From the NCBI RefSeq assembly GCF_009469605.1, contig NZ_SSXU01000001.1, positions 310,001 to 374,000 of the forward strand: a stretch of DNA of 64,000 nt, given 5' to 3'. Of this stretch, positions 41,393 to 50,072 are shown one piece after another (position 1 is the stretch's first letter; each line of letters begins with the position of its first letter). The position numbers were made by a program, and so were the translations under genes. A model generated the notes under the pieces. It made no database searches and was not told where the DNA came from. It saw only the letters and a program-made list of their open reading frames with translations. This DNA is from Zoogloea sp. 1C4 (lineage in GTDB: Bacteria > Pseudomonadota > Gammaproteobacteria > Burkholderiales > Rhodocyclaceae).

Positions 41393-41827
41393 CTAGAAAA
41401 GCAGCGCCTTGGTTTCGTAGACGCCCTTCACTTCGCGCCCCCCCTTGTCCAACGTGGTGCCGGGCATCGTCCACTCGATGCGGACATTGACCAGCATGGT
41501 CTGGGAGGTGGCCGAGGTGGTGAAGGTCGGCGTGACGACCGGATCGGGCAGGCGGCTGCCGCCGACGACCCGGTTGGTCACCCAGTTGGTCAGCTCGCGC
41601 CCGCCGACGGCGTAACCCGACTTGACCTTGGTGATGTCGGAGGCGGCCATCTTGGCGACGAGTTCGTCGGCGAGCATCGCAGCCTCGGTGCGGAAACGGC
41701 TGTCCGAGGCGATCTTGGCAGAAGCGGCCTGAAAGCCGATCAGCCCCAGCAGGCCCAGGGAGAAAATCAGCAGCGCCACCAGCACTTCAAGCAGCACGTA
41801 ACCGGCTTGCGCCTTGTTCTTCTTCAT
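41393..41827 (-). CDS. pilV: Type IV pilus minor pilin PilV
   Basis: This 144-residue prepilin starts MKKNKAQAGYVLLEVLVALLIFSLGLLGLIGFQ, with a processing site after the G at position 9 and the E at +5. The TEAAMLADELVAKM helix is common in PilV. GGAGCGG before ATG 41827 decides the start over upstream in-frame ATGs that overlap fimT. Confidence 0.9.
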   Translation of the reverse strand: MKKNKAQAGYVLLEVLVALLIFSLGLLGLIGFQAASAKIASDSRFRTEAAMLADELVAKMAASDITKVKSGYAVGGRELTNWVTNRVVGGSRLPDPVVTPTFTTSATSQTMLVNVRIEWTMPGTTLDKGGREVKGVYETKALLF

Positions 41828-41841
41828 GATCGACCGCTCCA

Positions 41842-42459
41842 TCACGGCTTCGGACATTTCTCGGCCGACACCAGCGGCAGGCACGCGAAGGGCTTGCCGG
41901 AGGTGATTGCCGGATCACAGGTCCGGATGCCGCCACCCGGGGTGACGAACACGCACATCGCGCGATCCGCGCCGGGACGGGAGACCCGGAAAATCTGGTA
42001 CTCGGTGATCGGCGCGCCCTTGATGTCGAAGACCCGGCCGTTGCCGCTGAAAACCACGTTGGCCGGCCCCTGGATCGCCACGTCGGCCGAGACGTCCTTC
42101 ATCCGGAAGACATTCACGTAAGCCAGGGTGATGTCGGAAAGCGGTGCGAAGTCGGCGTCGAGGACCCGCGACGCCCAGTTGGCGCCGTTGGCCGCGGCAG
42201 TGACGGTCTTGATGGAATCCTGGCTGGGGGTGTCGTTGGTCAGCAGGAACTCGACCCGCTGGTTGCGGCGGATCGCCTCGGCCTCGGCCTGACGCAGGCC
42301 GTTCTGGATGATCTCGGCGGCCGAGCCGACGGAGTTGCGCCGCACCCAGTCGCCCAGCTGCGGCACGCCGATCGCCATCAGGATGCCGACGATCGAGACG
42401 GTGACGATGAGTTCGAGGAGGGTCGCGCCACGCAGGCGGCGGCGTTGCGTCGTCAGCAT
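41842..42459 (-). CDS. fimT: Minor pseudopilin FimT/FimU (GspH family)
   Basis: This 205-residue protein has prepilin signal RRRLRG then ATLLELIVTVSIVGILMAIGVPQL and the GspH/FimT core with NGLRQAEAEAIRRNQRVEF. It is a minor pilin of the pilus tip complex. Its ATG overlaps the stop of the upstream pilE gene by 7 nt. Confidence 0.9.
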   Translation of the reverse strand: MLTTQRRRLRGATLLELIVTVSIVGILMAIGVPQLGDWVRRNSVGSAAEIIQNGLRQAEAEAIRRNQRVEFLLTNDTPSQDSIKTVTAAANGANWASRVLDADFAPLSDITLAYVNVFRMKDVSADVAIQGPANVVFSGNGRVFDIKGAPITEYQIFRVSRPGADRAMCVFVTPGGGIRTCDPAITSGKPFACLPLVSAEKCPKP

Positions 42460-42878
42460 GAGGTCTGGGCCTTGGTCTTCAGCCAGCAGGGCTGGGCTGC
42501 GGAGACCGCAGGCGTCTTGGACGTCTTCTCGCCGGACTGGTTGATCGTGTAGGTGTAACCGTCCATGGTCTTGCCGGACGTGCCCTTGGCGGTCAGGGTG
42601 AAGGTGGTGTTCGAGCACTCGACGGTGATGCCGAAGGAGGTGTCCTTGAAGAGGCCGGAAAGATCCGGGCAGGCCGCTCCGTCGACGTAATAGCTGCGCA
42701 TCGAGTTGAAGGTCTGCTCCATCCGGACCTTGGCCTCGGCGAGCGAGCCGGTCGCCTCGGCAATCTTGCTCTGGGTGATGTGGGACGTATAGGAGGGCAC
42801 CGCGATCATGGCCAGGATTCCCGCCACCACCGCCACAATCATCAACTCGATGAGCGTCACGCCACGCTGCTTTTTCAT
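42453..42878 (-). CDS. pilE: Type IV pilin, PilE-like
   Basis: This 141-residue pilin starts MKKQRG then VTLIELMIVAVVAGILAMIAVPSY, with glycine before the cleavage site and Glu at +5 (E11). The conserved IAEATGSLAEAKVRMEQTF follows, and a C-terminal cysteine pair could close the D-region loop. It heads the minor pilin operon, so it is more likely a minor PilE/PilA-type subunit than the main pilin. AAAGGAG precedes the start. Confidence 0.88.
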   Translation of the reverse strand: MKKQRGVTLIELMIVAVVAGILAMIAVPSYTSHITQSKIAEATGSLAEAKVRMEQTFNSMRSYYVDGAACPDLSGLFKDTSFGITVECSNTTFTLTAKGTSGKTMDGYTYTINQSGEKTSKTPAVSAAQPCWLKTKAQTSC

Positions 42879-43022
42879 TCCACATCTCCTTTCAGCTTAC
42901 GATGCCATCGCCCTGCCTGTAAGGCGAGCGCCACTCGACCAGCGGGAAGCCAAGCCCGACAGGCGGCAGCGGGCCCCGAAAACGATGGGCTATCGTGCAC
43001 GCCATCGCCTCCCGAGCCCTCG

Positions 43023-43691
43023 ATGACCTGCCTGTCGGTGCCCTCCTCCACGCCTCCGTCCAGCCCCTCGCCGCTCCGGCTGCTGGGCCTCTCCCTGGTC
43101 CTTTCGGTGATCGCCCACGCGCTCGTGATGAGCCTGCTCGCCCGGCCCGGCGCCGATCGCAAGGGCAGCGGGGGATCGGCGTCAAGGCCACTCGTGGCCC
43201 GGCTCGCCAATCCGCCCAGGCCCGCAGCCCGCCTGACGACGCCGCCGGCGCCCCCCGTCCCGCACACAGCGCCCCGCCCCACGCCCCGCATCCCCGAGCC
43301 AGCGCCGGATGCGCCGGCAGACACTGCCCCCGCCACCGCCTCACCCGACGCCCCGAGCGAAATCCCGGCCAGCTACCTGCCCCTGAGCGGTCTCTCCCGC
43401 GAGCCCGAACTCGTCACCGAAGTCCCGCCCGATATCTGGCCGCCCCTGCCCGACGCGCCGACCGGTGTCTTCCAGCTCGAACTGGCGATTGGCCCGGACG
43501 GCGCCGTCGATCTGGTGGTGCCGCGCTGCGAGCCGGCCCTGTGCCCCGCCGCCAACACCTACGCCGAGATCGTCCGCCACTGGCACTTCCAGCCAGCGGA
43601 AGTCCTCGGCCGGCCGGTGCCGAGCCGGCTGAAGCTCGAATTCGAACTGGGCGACCCGGCCGCCGCCAGCGATCAGGCCCCGCGCCAGTAA
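43023..43691 (+). CDS. TonB-like energy transducer, 222 aa
   Basis: There is one N-terminal membrane helix (LRLLGLSLVLSVIAHALVMSLLA), a Pro/Ala-rich periplasmic spacer (about 55-125), and a C-terminal TonB-like fold (FQLELAIGPDGAVDLVVPRCEPALC, EIVRHWHFQPAEVLGRPVPSRL). The S-x-x-x-H in the helix (SVIAH) fits TonB proteins that contact ExbB. No exbBD gene or receptor is adjacent, so its partner is unknown. It is convergent with the LysR gene, overlapping by 19 nt. Confidence 0.75.
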   Translation: MTCLSVPSSTPPSSPSPLRLLGLSLVLSVIAHALVMSLLARPGADRKGSGGSASRPLVARLANPPRPAARLTTPPAPPVPHTAPRPTPRIPEPAPDAPADTAPATASPDAPSEIPASYLPLSGLSREPELVTEVPPDIWPPLPDAPTGVFQLELAIGPDGAVDLVVPRCEPALCPAANTYAEIVRHWHFQPAEVLGRPVPSRLKLEFELGDPAAASDQAPRQ

Positions 43692-44578
43692 TCCGGCCGG
43701 GCGAAGTAGCCGCGCAGGTGGTCGATGAGCAGCCGCACGCGCAGCGGCAGCCGACGTTTCTGGGGAAACACCGCGTAGATGCCGGTGGGCGGCGCGGCGT
43801 AGTTGTCGAGCACCGACACCAGCCGTCCTTCGGCCAGATCCCGCTCCACCTCCCACATCGAGCGCCACGCCAGCCCGATGCCGCCCAGCGCCCAGTCGTG
43901 GAGCACGGTGCCATCGTTGCACTCGAAGCGCCCCGACACCTTGATGGTGCGCACCTGCCCCGGCGCCTCCAGATCGGCAAACACCCAACCCCGCTGGGGA
44001 TCGAGGGACAGGCAGTCGTGCTGGGTCAGATCCTCCGGCCGCACCGGCGCCCCGCAGCGGGCCAGATAGGCCGGGCTCGCCACCACCACCCGACGGTTGT
44101 CGGCGAGGCGCACCGACACCAGGCTCGAATCGGTCAGCTCACCGATACGGATCGAACAATCCACGCCCTCGTTCACCAGATCGACGAGGCGATCGGATAG
44201 ATCCAGGCTGCACGTCACCTCCGGGTTGGCCGAGAGGAAATCCCGCACCAGCGGCGCCACGTACCGCCGCCCGAAACCCGCCGGCGCCGACACCTTGATG
44301 TGCCCGCTAGCCTTCACGCCGCCAAGGCTCACCGACGCCTCGGCATTGGCGAGGTCGTTCAGGATGCGCTGGCAATCCTCCAGAAACGCGCTGCCTTCAA
44401 ACGTGAGGCTGAGCCGCCGGGTCGAGCGCACCAGCAGCTTCACCCCCAGCCGCTCCTCAAGCGCGTCGATGCGCCGGCCCATCATCGCCGGCGTCACGCC
44501 CTCGGCCCGGGCCGCGGCCGAGAGGCTGCCGCGGGTGGCCACGCTCACGAAGGTCTCGATTTCCTTGAAGCTGTTCAT
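43673..44578 (-). CDS. LysR-family transcriptional regulator
   Basis: This 301-residue regulator has an N-terminal HTH (FKEIETFVSVATRGSLSAAARAEGVTPAMMGRRIDALEERLG) and a substrate-binding domain (HIKVSAPAGFGRRYVAPLVRDFL, then CSLDLSDRLVDLVNEGVD), of the CrgA-like subgroup. It is divergent from the dehalogenase-TauE-aceB gene set, which it probably controls. The effector is unknown. Confidence 0.9.
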   Translation of the reverse strand: MNSFKEIETFVSVATRGSLSAAARAEGVTPAMMGRRIDALEERLGVKLLVRSTRRLSLTFEGSAFLEDCQRILNDLANAEASVSLGGVKASGHIKVSAPAGFGRRYVAPLVRDFLSANPEVTCSLDLSDRLVDLVNEGVDCSIRIGELTDSSLVSVRLADNRRVVVASPAYLARCGAPVRPEDLTQHDCLSLDPQRGWVFADLEAPGQVRTIKVSGRFECNDGTVLHDWALGGIGLAWRSMWEVERDLAEGRLVSVLDNYAAPPTGIYAVFPQKRRLPLRVRLLIDHLRGYFARPDYWRGA

Positions 44579-44691
44579 TACATACTAAAAGTAAAAAATC
44601 ATTTGATTTTATTATGGCTTCTTTTTTCTTTAATCGTTGAATAAACTTCGCGGCATTGCAACAAAACCGATCAGTCCCAGGCCCCAAGAAC
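44579..44691. promoter_or_regulatory. A+T-rich divergent promoter region of the LysR gene and dehalogenase gene
   Basis: These 113 bp are far richer in A and T than the surroundings (ATTTGATTTTATTATGGC, CTTTAATCGTTGAATAAA) and separate the LysR regulator from the gene cluster on the + strand. LysR operators normally lie in such regions. Exact -35/-10 boxes cannot be assigned with confidence. Confidence 0.45.
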
Positions 44692-45396
44692 ATGGCTCAG
44701 CCCGCTCCGTCCGCAACCCGAATCCAGGCCGTCGCCTTCGATGCCTTTGGCACGCTGTTCGACGTCTATTCGGTCGGCCTGCTGGCGGAGCAGCTCTACC
44801 CCGGCAAGGGCAGCCAGCTGGCCGAGCTGTGGCGCCAGAAGCAGATCGAGTACAGCTTCATCCGCACCCTGTCGGGCCGCTACAAGCCCTTCTGGGAAAT
44901 CACCCAGGACGGCCTGGTGTTCGCTGCCGCCCGCCTCGGGCTGGAGCTCGACGCCGCCCGGCGCACCCAGCTGATCAACCAGTACGCGTGTCTGTCGCCC
45001 TTCCCCGAGAACCTCGGCGTGCTGCGCGCGCTCAAGCGGGCCGGCATCCCCACCGCGATCCTCTCCAACGGTACGCCCGAGATGCTCGCGGTGGCGGTCA
45101 AGAGCGCCGGCATGAACGGCCTCTTCGACCACCTGCTGTCCACCGACACCGTCCAGCGCTACAAGCCCCACGCCGACGCCTACGCCCTCGGCCCGGCCGC
45201 CTTCGGCTGCCCGGCGGAGCGCATCCTCTTCGTCAGCGCCAACGGCTGGGACGCCGCGGGCGCCACCTGGTACGGCTACACCACATTCTGGATCAACCGC
45301 GGCGGCCAGCCGGCCGAGGCCCTCGACGTCGCCCCCACCGCCACCGGCCGCAGCATGGACGACATGCTCGCGTTCATCGAAGGAAAGGCCCGCTGA
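44692..45396 (+). CDS. Haloacid dehalogenase, type II (HAD superfamily)
   Basis: This 234-residue HAD enzyme has nucleophile D17 in VAFDAFGTLFDV, motif II ILSNGTPEML, the lysine motif VQRYKPHADAY and motif SANGWDAAGA with the WYGYTTFWINR ending typical of L-2-haloacid dehalogenases. The reaction is hydrolytic release of halide from 2-haloacids to give 2-hydroxyacids. ATG 44692 is chosen; a TTG lies 36 nt upstream. Its stop overlaps the ATG of the TauE gene. Confidence 0.85.
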   Translation: MAQPAPSATRIQAVAFDAFGTLFDVYSVGLLAEQLYPGKGSQLAELWRQKQIEYSFIRTLSGRYKPFWEITQDGLVFAAARLGLELDAARRTQLINQYACLSPFPENLGVLRALKRAGIPTAILSNGTPEMLAVAVKSAGMNGLFDHLLSTDTVQRYKPHADAYALGPAAFGCPAERILFVSANGWDAAGATWYGYTTFWINRGGQPAEALDVAPTATGRSMDDMLAFIEGKAR

Positions 45397-46181
45397 TGGA
45401 CGCCAGCCAGATTCTCCTTGTCGGTGGCGGCGCCTTCCTGGCCGGCGGCATGAACGCCATGGCCGGCGGCGGCACCTTCTTCTCGTTTCCGGCACTGCTC
45501 GCCGCGGGCGTCCCGCCGGTGATGGCCAACGCCAGCAATTCGGTGGCGATGTGGCCGGCCAGCCTCTCCAGCGCCTGGGCCTATCGCCGCGAGGTGAGCC
45601 GCCATCCGCGCTGGACGGCGCTCCTCGTCGCCCTGTCCTTCGTCGGCGGGATCTGCGGCGGGCTGCTGCTCCTGTCCACCTCCAACGCCGCCTTCTCGCG
45701 CCTCGTGCCGTGGCTGCTGCTGGTGGCCACCGCCCTGTTCGCCTTCTCGGGCCAGGTCTCGCGACTGGTTGGCGCAGCCAAGGCCCGGCTCGGGATGGGC
45801 AAGGCTGAGGGTGGCACCCCGGGCGGCATCGGCGGGCTGGTGTTCCAGTTCATCGTGGCGGTGTACGGCGGCTTCTTCGGCGCGGGCATGGGCATCCTCA
45901 CCCTCGCCGCGCTGGCGATCCAGGGCGTCGAGGACATCCAGGAACTCAACGGCCTCAAGAACCTCACCTCGGCCGTCAATTACACCGTCGCCGCGGCGAC
46001 CTTCATCATCGCCGGCGCCATCAGCTGGCCGCATACCCTGCTGATGATCGCCACCGCCATGGTCGGCGCCCTCGCCGGCGCCAGCCTCGCCCGCCGCCTG
46101 CCAGCCATCTGGCTGCGCCGGCTGGTAGTGGCAGTAGGGGCGGCCCTGAGTGTCATCTACTTCATCAAGACTTATTCTTAA
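45396..46181 (+). CDS. TauE/SafE-family membrane transporter
   Basis: This 261-residue polytopic protein has about eight membrane helices and the duplicated TauE/SafE motif GGGAFLAGGMNAMAGGGTFF and AVYGGFFGAGMGIL. The family exports sulfite and small organosulfur or organic anions. It is translationally coupled to the dehalogenase and 31 bp upstream of malate synthase, so a carboxylate or halide-related substrate is possible. Confidence 0.85.
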   Translation: MDASQILLVGGGAFLAGGMNAMAGGGTFFSFPALLAAGVPPVMANASNSVAMWPASLSSAWAYRREVSRHPRWTALLVALSFVGGICGGLLLLSTSNAAFSRLVPWLLLVATALFAFSGQVSRLVGAAKARLGMGKAEGGTPGGIGGLVFQFIVAVYGGFFGAGMGILTLAALAIQGVEDIQELNGLKNLTSAVNYTVAAATFIIAGAISWPHTLLMIATAMVGALAGASLARRLPAIWLRRLVVAVGAALSVIYFIKTYS

Positions 46182-46212
46182 CGCACTTCAACCTTCACCA
46201 TCAGGAGTCACC

Positions 46213-47811
46213 ATGAGCCTTACCCTTCCCGCCGGCATGCAGATCAACGCCCCGATCCTCCCGGGCTATGAATCCATCCTCACCCCGGAAGCCCTCGAAT
46301 TCGTCGCCAAGCTGCACCGCGCCTTCGAGCCGCGCCGCCAGGAACTCCTGAAGGCCCGCGTCGAGCGCCAGGCCCGCATCGACGCCGGCGAAATGCCCGA
46401 CTTCCTGCCGGAAACCAAGCACATCCGCGAAGGCGACTGGAAGGTTGCCCCGCTGCCCAAGGCCCTCGAGCGCCGTCGCACCGAGATCACCGGCCCGGTT
46501 GAAGCCAAGATGATCATCAACGCCTTCAACTCCGGCGCTGATTCCTACATGACCGACTTCGAGGACTCCAACAGCCCGAAGTGGGAAAACCAGATCCAGG
46601 GCCAGATCAACATCTTCCAGGCCATCCGCCGCGAGCTGTCGTTCAAGAACGAAGCCGGCAAGGAATACAAGCTGAACGACAAGATCGCCACCCTGCAGAT
46701 CCGTCCGCGCGGCTGGCACCTGGATGAAAAGCACGTCACCGTCGATGGCCAGCGCGTTTCCGGCGGCATCTTCGACTTCGGTCTGGTCTTCTTCCACAAC
46801 GCCAAGGAACAGATCGCCCGCGGCGCCGGCCCCTTCTTCTACCTGCCGAAGATGGAAAGCCACCTGGAAGCCCGCCTGTGGAACGACATCTTCGTGATGG
46901 CCCAGGACCACATCGGCCTGCCGCAAGGCACCATCAAGGCCACCGTGCTGATCGAAACCATCCTCGCCACCTTCGAGATGGAAGAGATCCTGTTCGAACT
47001 GCGCAACCACTCCGCCGGCCTCAACGCCGGCCGCTGGGACTACATCTTCTCGTGCATCAAGAAGTTCAAGAAGAACAAGGATTTCTGCCTGGCCCAGCGC
47101 AGCGCCATCACCATGGAAGTGCCCTTCATGCGCGGCTACGCCCTGGCCCTCGTCCAGGCCTGCCACAAGCGCGGCGCCCCGGCGATGGGCGGCATGTCCG
47201 CGCTGATCCCGATCAAGAATGATCCGGAAGCCAACGAAAAGGCCCTGGCCGGCATCCGTCACGACAAGACCCGCGACGCCAACGACGGCTTCGACGGCGG
47301 CTGGGTGGCTCACCCGGGCCTCGTCGCCATCGCCGCCGAAGAGTTCCAGAAGGTGCTCGGCGACAAGCCCAACCAGTGGGAAAAGCAGGTGGACGGCAAG
47401 TTCGGCCCCGAGCAGTGGCTGGATTTCCGCCCGACCACCCCGATCACCGAAACGGGCCTGCGCAACAACATCAACGTCGGCATCCACTACCTGGGCTCCT
47501 GGCTCGCCGGCAACGGCTGCGTGCCCATCCACAACCTGATGGAAGATGCGGCCACCGCCGAAATCTCCCGCTCCCAGGTGTGGCAGTGGGTCGTCTCGCC
47601 GAAGGGCATCCTGGACGACGGCCGCAAGGTCACCGTCGAGATGGTCCGTCCGATGATCGCCGAGGAACTCGCCAAGGTGAAGGCCACCGTCACCGCCCAG
47701 GGCGAGGACACCGCCAGCTACGACCAGGCCGCGGTCATCTTCGACAAGATGTCCCTGACCCCGGAATACCCGGAATTCCTGACCCTTCCGCTGTACGAAG
47801 CGATGGAATGA
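46213..47811 (+). CDS. aceB: Malate synthase A
   Basis: This 532-residue enzyme condenses glyoxylate with acetyl-CoA to malate in the cytosol (glyoxylate shunt). Family marks are RGWHLDEKHVTVDGQ, the TVLIETILATFEMEEIL segment, RNHSAGLNAGRWDYIFS, MRGYALALVQACHKRG and the catalytic region NLMEDAATAEISRSQVWQW. Length is standard for MS-A. CAGGAG lies before the ATG. Isocitrate lyase is not in the window. Confidence 0.95.
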   Translation: MSLTLPAGMQINAPILPGYESILTPEALEFVAKLHRAFEPRRQELLKARVERQARIDAGEMPDFLPETKHIREGDWKVAPLPKALERRRTEITGPVEAKMIINAFNSGADSYMTDFEDSNSPKWENQIQGQINIFQAIRRELSFKNEAGKEYKLNDKIATLQIRPRGWHLDEKHVTVDGQRVSGGIFDFGLVFFHNAKEQIARGAGPFFYLPKMESHLEARLWNDIFVMAQDHIGLPQGTIKATVLIETILATFEMEEILFELRNHSAGLNAGRWDYIFSCIKKFKKNKDFCLAQRSAITMEVPFMRGYALALVQACHKRGAPAMGGMSALIPIKNDPEANEKALAGIRHDKTRDANDGFDGGWVAHPGLVAIAAEEFQKVLGDKPNQWEKQVDGKFGPEQWLDFRPTTPITETGLRNNINVGIHYLGSWLAGNGCVPIHNLMEDAATAEISRSQVWQWVVSPKGILDDGRKVTVEMVRPMIAEELAKVKATVTAQGEDTASYDQAAVIFDKMSLTPEYPEFLTLPLYEAME

Positions 47812-47840
47812 TCGGTCGGCGGCCAGCCTGCTGAATCAGA

Positions 47841-47870
47841 CGGCGCCTGGGGAAACCCGGCGCCGTTTTT
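47841..47870 (+). terminator. Terminator after aceB
   Basis: CGGCGCC (47841-47847) pairs with GGCGCCG (47859-47865) and TTTTT follows. It ends the dehalogenase-TauE-aceB transcript 30 bp past the stop codon. Confidence 0.85.
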
Positions 47871-48169
47871 CATTTCCGGCGAAATCTGCGCCTTCCCGGC
47901 AAAAAACGCTGGGCATACGCCCGCTCGCCGCCAGCGCCACCCCATCGCATGCCATGCGGCTCGAAAAATTGCCAGGAAGCACATCATCACTTGATCTACG
48001 TTTTCACCATCGGGGTGTGAAAATTTCCACAAAATACCGTCGAAAGTTTTTACAGTTGTTTTAGAAACCGAATTTCATACAAAAAATTCCCCTTTATTTG
48101 CATAAACTTATAAATAGGGCACAAATATTGCTATCCGCCAGGCGTTTTCCAATTTCCGGACCTAACGCC
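47871..48169 (+). promoter_or_regulatory. A+T-rich upstream region of the PEP-CTERM gene
   Basis: This region holds no gene. It becomes clearly A+T-rich after 48000, with TATAAA at 48109-48114 as a possible -10. There is no convincing -35 and no sigma-54 -24/-12 pair, although PEP-CTERM genes are often RpoN-controlled. The long leader before ATG 48170 lacks a good ribosome site. Confidence 0.35.
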
Positions 48170-49081
48170 ATGAAATCCGCCCAGAACAAGATCATCGGCG
48201 CAGCACTTCTCAGCCTTGCACTGCCGCTGACTGCCCAGGCCACGGGAACCCTCCAGAACGACTATGTTCTGGCCGGCGTCAGCAACTACGGCACCCTCGG
48301 CTCGAACAAGACGGTCTCGCCCGGCATCCTGTTCGACCCGACCGGCTCCAGCATCTACGGCATCAACGATTTCCTGACGCCAGGCACCCCGTTCGAGGGC
48401 TTCTACATCACCTCGTCGGCCGGCAACTACCAGAGCAACAACACCGGGCACGGCTCGAACTCCTTCGTCGGCTTCACCATCGACCAGATCTCCTCCACGG
48501 TCGTGAGCGCCAGCGCCAGCTCCCTCGACGGCGCGCTGGGCGTGAGCAACCTCTACTCGCTCACCACCATCGGCGGCCGTTCTGCGATCGAGATCACCAC
48601 CACGCTGACCAACAACACCGCCAGCGTCCTCACCAGCCTGAACTTCCTGCGTACGCTCGATCCCGATCCGGACGTCAACGCCTACAGCGTGTACGACACC
48701 ACCAACGTCACCCTGTCCGACGACCAGGCCTGCGCCACGGGCGCCCGCACCGGCCAGACGATCTGCGCCTTCACCGCTGCCACCTACCGCCACAAGGCCG
48801 GCGTCAGCGCCAGCTGGGCCACCAACCCCGCCACCTACCTGGCCGGCACCAACAGCGGCAATGGCGACTACACGATCGGTATCGGCTTTGACCTGGGCGA
48901 TCTGGCTGCCGGCGACAGCCTGACGCTCACCTACGGCTACGCCCTCGGCGAGACCCTCGACATCGCCTCCGGCGGCAGCACGGGCGGCGGCGCCATCCCC
49001 GAACCGAGCTCGCCTCTGCTGATCGCCACCGGCCTGCTGGGGCTTGCGGCCATCCGCCGCTTCAAGCGCAAGCAGCGCTGA
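48170..49081 (+). CDS. PEP-CTERM sorting-domain exported protein
   Basis: This 303-residue protein has a signal peptide (NKIIGAALLSLALPLTAQATG) and the C-terminal exosortase signal: PEPSS, a membrane helix (PLLIATGLLGLAAI) and a basic tail (RRFKRKQR). The mature part is Ser/Thr/Gly/Asn-rich and beta-like, with one cysteine pair (DDQACATG, QTICAF). The product should be handed to an exosortase (EpsH/XrtA), which is not in this window, and may end up in the extracellular matrix. Confidence 0.88.
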   Translation: MKSAQNKIIGAALLSLALPLTAQATGTLQNDYVLAGVSNYGTLGSNKTVSPGILFDPTGSSIYGINDFLTPGTPFEGFYITSSAGNYQSNNTGHGSNSFVGFTIDQISSTVVSASASSLDGALGVSNLYSLTTIGGRSAIEITTTLTNNTASVLTSLNFLRTLDPDPDVNAYSVYDTTNVTLSDDQACATGARTGQTICAFTAATYRHKAGVSASWATNPATYLAGTNSGNGDYTIGIGFDLGDLAAGDSLTLTYGYALGETLDIASGGSTGGGAIPEPSSPLLIATGLLGLAAIRRFKRKQR

Positions 49082-49120
49082 GCATTGCCGAGCCCGGAAT
49101 CCCGGGCCTCGCGCAATAAA

Positions 49121-49155
49121 AAACGGCACCCGCTCAGGGTGCCGTCTTCATTTTT
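49121..49155. terminator. Bidirectional terminator between PEP-CTERM and DUF167 genes
   Basis: ACGGCACCC (49123-49131) pairs with GGGTGCCGT (49137-49145). The stem is preceded by AAAAAA on one side and followed by CTTCATTTTT on the other, so it can serve the two convergent genes. Confidence 0.8.
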
Positions 49156-49194
49156 CAGGCTCGTAATCGCAGCGCCTGCCCCGCCTCACCGCCA

Positions 49195-49485
49195 TCAACC
49201 GCCCGCCAGTGCCTCCACGGTGGCCACATCGACGCCGGTGAGGCGCACCCGCTTGGTCCGGGACGTATCGCCGCTCACCAGCTCGACGGCCGACTTGGGC
49301 ACGCCGCAGGTCTTGGCCAGAAAGGCGATCAGCGCCGCGTTGGCCTTGCCATCCACCGGGGGCGCAGCCAGGCGGATCTTCAGCGCCTCACCGTGCAGGC
49401 CGGCAATCTCGGTCTTCTTCGCGCCGGGCTGGATGTGCAGGCTCAGCACAAGACTGCCATCCGCCGCCCGGTTGAGCCAGTCCAT
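49195..49485 (-). CDS. DUF167/YggU-family protein
   Basis: This 96-residue protein has the DUF167 signature: LHIQPGAKKTEIAGLHG, LKIRLAAPPVDGKANAALIAFLA and GDTSRTKRVRLTG. The function is not established. It is the last gene of the leftward yggS-proC-yggT-DUF167 set that is common next to pilT in Beta- and Gammaproteobacteria. Confidence 0.92.
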   Translation of the reverse strand: MDWLNRAADGSLVLSLHIQPGAKKTEIAGLHGEALKIRLAAPPVDGKANAALIAFLAKTCGVPKSAVELVSGDTSRTKRVRLTGVDVATVEALAGG

Positions 49486-49488
49486 GCC

Positions 49489-50061
49489 TCAGGCCAGCCC
49501 GAGCAGCATGTACTTGCCCATCGCCAGCGCGTTCTGCGCCAGTTGGAGGACCAGCAGCAGCGCGATCGGGCTCAGATCCACCCCGCCGATCGACGGAATG
49601 ATGCGCCGGAAGGGTCGCAGGAAAGGCTCGGCCATCGCGTAGATGATGCCGGCCAGCGGCGCGTGGGGATTGACCCACGAAAAGATCGCCGACATCAGCA
49701 CCACACCCATCAGCAGATAGAGCCCGACCTTGACCGTCTCGAGCAGACCAACACCCCACATGGCCACCAGCAGCCCGACGGGATCGGCGCCCTCGATGGC
49801 GCCGCGCAGCGCCAGGGCAATGAACACCACCAGCACCTGCACCACCCACGCCGGCAGCAGGCTCGCCAGATCCAGCCCCTTCAGGCCGGGGATGAAGCGG
49901 CGCAGGGGAATCACCAGCCAGTCGGTGGTCGCCACCACGAACTGGCCGATCGGGTTGCGGAAGGAGATGCGCTGCCACTGCATCACGAAGCGCGCCAGGA
50001 GCACGCCGGAGAGAAGCCCGCCGAGGGTATCGACGAGGGTGAGGAGAAGGCTGCCGAGCAT
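49489..50061 (-). CDS. YggT-family integral membrane protein
   Basis: This 190-residue protein has two YggT repeats, each with membrane helices and the family motif NPIGQFVVATTDWLVIPLRRFIPG in the first and PFLRPFRRIIPSIGGVDLSP in the second. YggT proteins are linked to osmotic stress and division in other bacteria; the exact role is unclear. It lies between proC and the DUF167 gene. Confidence 0.92.
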   Translation of the reverse strand: MLGSLLLTLVDTLGGLLSGVLLARFVMQWQRISFRNPIGQFVVATTDWLVIPLRRFIPGLKGLDLASLLPAWVVQVLVVFIALALRGAIEGADPVGLLVAMWGVGLLETVKVGLYLLMGVVLMSAIFSWVNPHAPLAGIIYAMAEPFLRPFRRIIPSIGGVDLSPIALLLVLQLAQNALAMGKYMLLGLA

Positions 50062-50072
50062 GGCGTTTCTCC

